64,000 bases of DNA from Trichaptum fuscoviolaceum (taxonomy: Eukaryota; Basidiomycota; Agaricomycetes; Hymenochaetales; Trichaptaceae): positions 5,952,001-6,016,000 of the forward strand of contig CAJSYZ010000005.1 in assembly GCA_910574455.1 (NCBI GenBank). Direction: 5' to 3'. Both the position numbers and the translations under genes were made by a program. Below are positions 57,937-64,000 of the stretch, one piece after another (position 1 is the first letter of the stretch; every line of letters starts with the position of its first letter). The notes beneath the pieces are model-generated. The model was not told the origin of the DNA, ran no database searches, and saw only the letters and a list, made by a program, of their open reading frames with translations.

Positions 57937-59413
57937 ATAACCCAGAGGCTAGTGTTCGACGGTGATTTGAAGAGACTGCTACAAGATGAAGAAACGGCAG
58001 GCCAGTTTATATGGCTCAGAGTGAAAAGGAAGGTTCAGTGACCACGAACATCTCTTACAAGAACACGATGTTCCAGAGTGTAGAATGGCTATCTCATGCA
58101 TGTTAGCATCACAGAACATGGGTGTGCATGGGCGCTATATCGAATGAAAGCTTTGGGCGTGAAGAGAACTATGACCACTGGCACAGGAAGCAGCGGAGGT
58201 CAAGTGAAAACGTGTTGAACGCGCATGCAGAGCCACGGGCGCCAATCTCTCACCCATCGCTCGGCTTTGAAAAGAAATACTGACAATGTGCATGAATATG
58301 GCGAGGTTGATTAGAATGACTCACATCATAGTGGCAGGCTTCACTCCACTGCATCTTGACGACGCAGTTTATTGTCGGAGCCGGAGCAGAGAAGTGCTTC
58401 AACAGCGAATGAAAATCCCCCAAGCCCCGTTATGGATGCAGAGTGCGATTGCAAACCATGAAAGCATTCTCGGAGAGTTTGAAAGCCTCGAAGATGCAGC
58501 AACTTCCTTCATAATTTCCTCCATCGCATGCATTGTCCAAGCCCAGATCGAGTCACAAGGAAGGTCTCGGTGGATTTAGAAAAAGCCCAGAGTGACGTTG
58601 CCCGAAGGCGCTGTTGTCTTCTTTCCGCTACTAGGAGGCAAAGCAGCACACTATCCTTAATCCGAGATTGGCTGCGCAAGTAGTTCAGACTTAGTTCAGA
58701 AACTGCAATGAGCACGAGAACTTGAAGCGGAGAGGCAGACTCGGCGGACAACAACTTGAGGTGAACTCTAATATTGCGGCAAATTCCGGACGATTATCGT
58801 TCTGTGGCCAGTCACGGTGGCCCCTGCTTCTTGACACTCTACAACATACTCGGATGTCCTCTTTTCAAAGAGACTATGCCGCAGAACTATTAATGCGAGC
58901 TTCTGTGCGCTCAAGATCATTGCTGGCGACGACAAGCTAAAATAAATTTATCTTCTGATTTCCTAGGTCACTGTCTCTACTCCCGGCCAAGTTTGAGCAT
59001 GAAGACGAAGCTATACTACGCGCTCAAAATGCCCCAAAATCTACCAATCAGAAATATCATCATTATCTATGAAGTGAAAGGCACGAGAGTATAGCATCAT
59101 AGCATCCAGATGGTGAACAGCAACACGGTTGTGCATGCTCATTGACAGGGCCCATGATCAATATGGCCTCGCCCCAGAGGCGTGCTTTTCATTGCAATTG
59201 ATGTTTCTTCTTGAGACAACGATCGAACAGACGGGCGCTACAGCGGAATGCGGTCACGGAGCTTTTCAATAACGAATTCGTATCCCGAACGTTTCGGAAT
59301 CGAAGTCGAAGTCCTCGTTCCCAGTCTGTATTTCTCGAGGCTTCTTCCCAAGTGTCTCTGCACCGACACCCCCATCTACAAACGCTGCTCGCTGGGAGAC
59401 TCATAACTTCATT
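57937..59413. other. Shared upstream region of the divergent paralogue pair
   Basis: About 1.5 kb between the two head-to-head genes. A plus frame near 58286-58579 (for example NHESILGEFESLEDAATSF) looks codon-like but I do not recognise it; it may be a remnant. No other feature supported. Confidence 0.4.
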
Positions 59414-61304
59414 ATGACCCACTCCCAATTCTTCGGCGATCGACAAGTGACTAGGGAACCATCGTCGTTCCGTTCCTTGGACAATGGCCCGGGTTTTGGC
59501 TCATATCCAGTTCACCTGTCCCAGAAAGACGTGCCTTACCCGCGTTCGTATAATGATTTGAGCCAGAGTCGACGCCCAGCTCAACCCAGAGTCCTTTCGG
59601 ACACGCCCAGTCTGGATGAGTTTTTCTATGAGCCCCCCGCTTTCGGCGTTAGCGGTTCAAGGGAGCACACCGCCTCCCCCGCACTAATCCAACAACAGCA
59701 TGTCCCGTCCGCCCCGAGAGCCGACCCAATAGCGCGTAGTAGCTCTTCTCCAGAGAAAGCTACACACTCCGATCACAGTGCTCCCGTTGTGTCGGCCTCT
59801 CAGAGCGAACACGGATACTCAACATCTGAGGCGTCGTCTTGCGCACTGCCTGCGCCGCTCAAGAAGTCGAGTAGCGCACAGGCAACGTTCTCGTCCCTTT
59901 CGCAGAACGACAATGGTCTCAGTCGCCAGAGCAGCCAACATGGCTCAATCCACGAGACTTCGAACCAGTCCGATTATGTCCCATCGTTCCCCCAACCTCA
60001 GCACCACCATTTTCCTAGCCATGCAAGTACTACGCCGCTCCCCTACGCCAGCCAACCTGCGTATGACTTCTCGGAATCACAAAGATATTATTCTCAGGGA
60101 GGCCATGCAAGAAATGACGTAGACCAGGGTCCTCGAAGGCCGCCTTCAAGCTTCCAGCAGGGTCCTGCAATGAGGGAACACCCGTCGCGTGCAGGTGAAG
60201 GTAGTAGATACCGGCGACAGTACTCGAACGGCAGCTTAACAGCAAGGGATATCCGGCCGGATATGCAAAGCTTTGAGGCGATGCTCCAGGCTCTGCAAGA
60301 TTTTGGTGCCTGCAAGGAAATCTTTGATAGTATGGGCAAAGAGCTGGATCAGTTAGTATATTATGACCCAGTTCGGCGTGTAATTCATTCCCGACCTCCT
60401 TATCTTTCAGAATAAACACAAACGTCCGGAAAGGCGAGTTCGAGACCGGCCTCATCGCCGAAACCAATGCGCTCCGCGAGGCGTCCACCGAGGCTCTCCA
60501 ATCCGCCGAGCGGCTCGTCAACTCTTACGACGGCTTCGCCCGCGCACTGGACAAACGACTCGCCGACATCGCGCACTCGCCCAGCAGCGGTGGAGGGATG
60601 CTCTTCCCTTGCGAGGACATCGACGTGCTCTCGGTCGAGATCACGCTCAGTGCCTCCGCATTAACGCAACACGTCGAGAATATGCAAGACCGCGTGCGCG
60701 GGCTGCTCACAATGATCGACAATCTCAAAGACAAACGCGATCGGATGGATCAGCGCCGCAAGATCTGGAGGTGGCTGGAGCGGGCGCTGGCGATCATGTC
60801 GACGGTCTTCACCGCGGGAGCGTGCATCGCCCCGCTCTTTGGACCGTATGGTCTCATTGCGGGCGCAGTGATGGCAGGTGCTGCTCCCCTATGTGCAGCC
60901 CTGTCGACTCTCTGTAAGAAACAAGCGGAAAGTAAGTACATCATCTACTTTACCCCTACGAGGACCCGTAAGAATGTTGACTTTCATTCTCATTGCTAGG
61001 CTTGACGGAAGAGAAAAAACTGGATAACTTCCTAATTTTCCTTCGAGAGAACCTCCTGACGGAGGCCAAAGCCGCAGAAATTAAACTCACGTCTTTCCCG
61101 CCTCTCCAACTCGTCCACAGGGCGGCGCTGGACGCACGTTCGGACACCTCACGGGGCTGGATCTCGGCCGAGGAAGCAAATCGGGCACGAATTGATTGGT
61201 CAGAATGGTTCCGCCGTTTTGACCAGGAGAAGTCGGCGAAGCAGAATAGCAGTGGTCATCAGCAAGCGCAGTATCTGCGTAATGCGACATTACCTGCTTT
61301 CTGA
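59414..61304 (+). CDS. Unrecognised helical protein with hydrophobic segment (paralogue B)
   Basis: Not recognised. Begins MTHSQFFGDRQVTREPS with about 275 disordered residues rich in Ser, Pro, Gln and His. Then LTARDIRPDMQSFEAMLQAL and ACKEIFDSMGKELDQ, and through an intron (gttagt...ctttcag, 60353-60411) INTNVRKGEFETGLIAETNA. A helical bundle follows (ALREASTEALQSAERLVNSY, ALTQHVENMQDRVRGLLTM), the basic block RRKIWRWLERALAIMS, and a long hydrophobic, Gly-rich stretch (GPYGLIAGAVMAGAAPLCAA). After the last intron (about 60932-61001) is SLTEEKKLDNFLIFLRENLL, AEIKLTSFPPLQLVH and finally WISAEEANRARIDWSEWFRR. It parallels the gene at 56614 from the DIRPDM motif onward. Gly-rich hydrophobic stretches of this type can insert in membranes; a membrane role is inference. 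Confidence 0.75.
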
Positions 61305-62011
61305 ATAGCATCTCGTATCTCATTCTAGCGAAGTTAACAGCTACCCAGAAAGTTTTGCTTTCAACATCATTTGTCATACTCATTTCAAATGACATATCAT
61401 ATCTTGTACTAAAAAATTGATATCATACAGATTCATCACACATTAAATTTCTGAGCAACAATAATTTTTTGATTGCATTTTGTACAAGAGCTTCGGCTAC
61501 ACGGTTCGAGAAAAGAGTAAGAGCTAGAGTAAAAGCGGAAAGGAGATGAATGAGCAAAACACAGTAGAAGAACATTTAAGAACATTATCTGGACGGAAAC
61601 TTGAGTACCGTCGGATTGTCACCAATGACGAACTCAAAAAGACAAAAAAAAAAGACTGGTCGATCTACGAGGGTGGAAGAAAGTCGGCCTAATAACTGGT
61701 CATTAAACGATTGAATAGAGACGAGATAGCGAAAGTCGGAAAAGGATGGAATATGCATATGCAGATTTGTTTGAGTGGGGTTCGGCCCTGCAGGCACACA
61801 ATGATGCAACGAAAATCGAGACAGTGAATAGAGGGACCTTGCACAACTAAACGTACGAACGTATACGCAAGTCGGAATGTGCAAGTCATAAATAAAACTC
61901 AGAACTGGAGGAATGGGGTAATCGGGTCTGAATTTCAGCAATAGGTCACAAAGCGAATGTACAATTGAAAAACGTCCGCCAACTTCTTACTTTTCTTAAC
62001 AAAACCCGCAT
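61305..62011. other. Convergent intergenic region
   Basis: AT-rich 3' flanks of two convergent genes; no gene. A poly-A run lies near 61644-61652. Confidence 0.5.
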
Positions 62012-64000
62012 TTACTGGGAGGAGGGTTTGCGACAAGGGGAGCACGGCAAGCGCGAGAAAAGGCCCTTCTTCTCGTCCTTCGGTGATGAAGCCGACGACG
62101 ACGCAGATGACAAAGAAAGCGAGCGCATACTCTCTTCTAGAGAAGCAGGTGAAGACGTCCTGTTCGTGGGCTCGACGTCCACAACACGGAGAACTGCAGT
62201 GCCCTCCATAATCTTGCGCACTTTCTCTGAGTCCCATGCCTTCTGGCCCGAGGATCCAGTAGAAGAGCCTGAAAATGCATCCCAGAATGCCGAGCTCATC
62301 TTCTGTAGGATCGTCTGGCTTGCAAGGCTCGCAAGAAGTGCGTGCTGTGCGTGCTGCTGCACGTGCTCGCGCTCGCGTTGCGTGTTTGCCGTGTTGCGAT
62401 CCGCGGCACCCATACGTGGGCTCGACGGCGGAGTCGGCAGGCCATGAGGATGGTGGTATAAACTCTTGCCAGAGAGCAGCGAAGAGAGGGGGAGTTTGCT
62501 TGACCCGGAGCCCGTTGGCGTCGATGAGGTCGACGGAGGAGAAGAAAAGTGAAGAGGACGCAAACCCGTTGCCAAACCCGATAGCGATGGAGAGCCCGGT
62601 GCCGGGCTCGGGCTGTTCGCGGGCGAGGTGTTCGAGCTCGACGGAGAAGGGTACCCAAATTGTTGCTGACCAACACGTGGTCGCTGCTGCATTGCCATAC
62701 GACTCCAGAGTTGCATACGGTAGGCGTCCAACGTCTTCAGTGTGAACGGGTTCACGTCCGTGAACGCGTCAAATCCATGAGTGCTTTGTAGCTGCGACAA
62801 GACATGACCCATGAGCAAGTTCTGCTGGAGTTGCTGCGCAGCTGTCTGTTGAGATTCATTGACTTGCTGGTTTGCGCCATGTCCGGCGGAAAATACCTTA
62901 TTGGATGTAACAGTAATAGGTACCGGTGTTTGATTAAGGGTTGGATTCATGTTCTCGTTAGACCTATCAATGTTCGAGCCTACGTTGTTCTTCCCGGTGT
63001 TACCAAAGCCTGTCTCAGGAATGAGCGTAGTGTGAACGGGAGTTATACCACCACCAAGACCCCCGAAAGAGTTCGCTTGTCCACCCCAGAATGCGCCGGC
63101 GCCACGGATAGCAGCAAGACGCGGCGAGGTAGGCAGGTCTTTCTGAGTGTTCGGCCTAACTATGTTGTTACTCGAAGATGAGGACGAAGATTGTTGCAAG
63201 GACGCAAATGACGTAAGCGGCGATAGGGGACTGAGTGGTGCAGGTGGTGGAAGCATGGGTGAAGCACGCCCCTCCATAATGGCTTTCTTCAGTGAGGCTA
63301 CTTCTTGGCGAAGTGCATTATTCTCAGACTTAGTACTGCCTAGTTCCGCACGAATAGCATCGATGATATGATCACGCTCAGCGATATCACCCTCAAGAGT
63401 CTGAATATACTCTATATTTGATAAACCAAAATATTAGTGGCGTAGACAAAGAGAAATAGTGAGACATGACTAACCCTTTCTGCGTACTCTGAAATTCCTC
63501 GCACTGATCTTATTCCGTAGTTGGCGCTTCTCCTTGCTGGTCATCTTCTGATACTCTTCTGGACTTGGCCGCCAATCATCGTCTTTATCTTTCAGTTTAT
63601 CGGCGATAGACATTGGCTTGTCCGCAAGAGAGCCAAAAATGCTTTGGGGCCCAGCAGACTTCTTCTGGACACCACCAGATTGAAGGGTACCTTTGCGCGC
63701 CTTTCCTTTCCCACCAACTTTGATGGGAATAAGGACCGGCTCGTCCTCCTCTTCGTCCTCGTCCTCATCCTTGCCTTCTTTCTCCTCGTCTGAGTCCGCA
63801 TCGTGTGAGGAAGATGCTGGGGTTCCGACCAACTGTGGGTCTATCGCTCGTGCTTGTGACGGAGAGGTAGAAGAACTTGTAGAGGATGATGTAGAGGCGC
63901 CCGCAGTGGCGGGAGCACTAAAATCGCTTGCAAAAGCGCCCCCAAAGAGCTCATAAGGTGCACCAGTCAAAGTTGTCATAGGGTTGACACCAGCTTTGAA
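62012..64000 (-). CDS. bZIP transcription factor, 5' end outside window
   Basis: DNA-binding regulator of the basic leucine-zipper class, resembling fungal MeaB-type factors. The protein starts beyond the right edge: the frame is open through FKAGVNPMTTLTGAPYELF at 64000. An acidic, Ser-rich region (DADSDEEKEGKDEDEDEEED) precedes the basic region EEYQKMTSKEKRQLRNKISA, then RNFRVRRKG. After a short intron (about 63413-63475) the zipper continues: YIQTLEGDIAERDHIIDAIR, ELGSTKSENNALRQEVASLK. The rest is a long disordered Gln/Ser/Pro-rich C-terminus with ANQQVNESQQTAAQQLQQN and SPSPAPGSPSLSGL, closing LFSRLPCSPCRKPSSQ. The basic-region Asn and Arg contacts (N-x-x-x-A-x-x-F-R-x-R-R pattern) are present. 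Stop at 62012. Confidence 0.88.

Overview
The window is nuclear DNA of a filamentous fungus, almost certainly a mushroom-forming basidiomycete (Agaricomycetes). Genes are interrupted by many short GT-AG introns of about 50-60 bases, genes lie close together on both strands, and the recognisable proteins (calcineurin A, a 66-residue basidiomycete membrane protein, a basidiomycete-type reducing polyketide synthase) fit that group. I saw no operons, rRNA, tRNA or CRISPR array.

Region by region: 1.6-4.2 kb holds calcineurin A and 4.5-5.6 kb a Golgi UNC50/GMH1-like membrane protein, both on the minus strand. At 5.9-10.7 kb is a long WW-domain/RGG protein. At 11.8-12.8 kb is a SAM methyltransferase whose reading frame breaks twice at A-runs. 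At 13.6-15.5 kb is a disordered PPxY protein, then an MFS multidrug transporter (15.9-17.9 kb) and a ZIP zinc transporter (19.6-21.8 kb). An ABCC transporter relic (22.4 kb) and the small spliced membrane protein (23.2 kb) follow.

A divergent pair comes next: a stonustoxin-like/MORN protein (24.2-26.2 kb, minus) and a P-loop GTPase with a Cys/His cluster and coiled coil (27.7-29.6 kb, plus). A pRiA4b-ORF3-like protein (30.0-31.3 kb) and a secreted S1/P1 nuclease (31.7-32.9 kb) complete this stretch.

The 34-49 kb region looks like a polyketide gene cluster: an extended SDR reductase, an MDR reductase that could be a trans-acting enoyl reductase, a KS-AT-DH-KR-(ACP)x4-TE synthase with four tandem carrier domains, and a cytochrome P450. 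An aldehyde dehydrogenase at 51-53 kb may belong to it, but a class II eIF4E (4EHP-like) gene lies between them.

From 53.7 kb there is a decayed fragment of the coatomer beta-prime subunit (SEC27). Then comes a head-to-head pair of paralogous, unrecognised helical proteins with hydrophobic segments (56.6-57.9 kb minus, 59.4-61.3 kb plus). The window ends inside a bZIP transcription factor gene (62.0 kb to the right edge). The two divergent gene pairs and the four-ACP synthase are the least ordinary parts.
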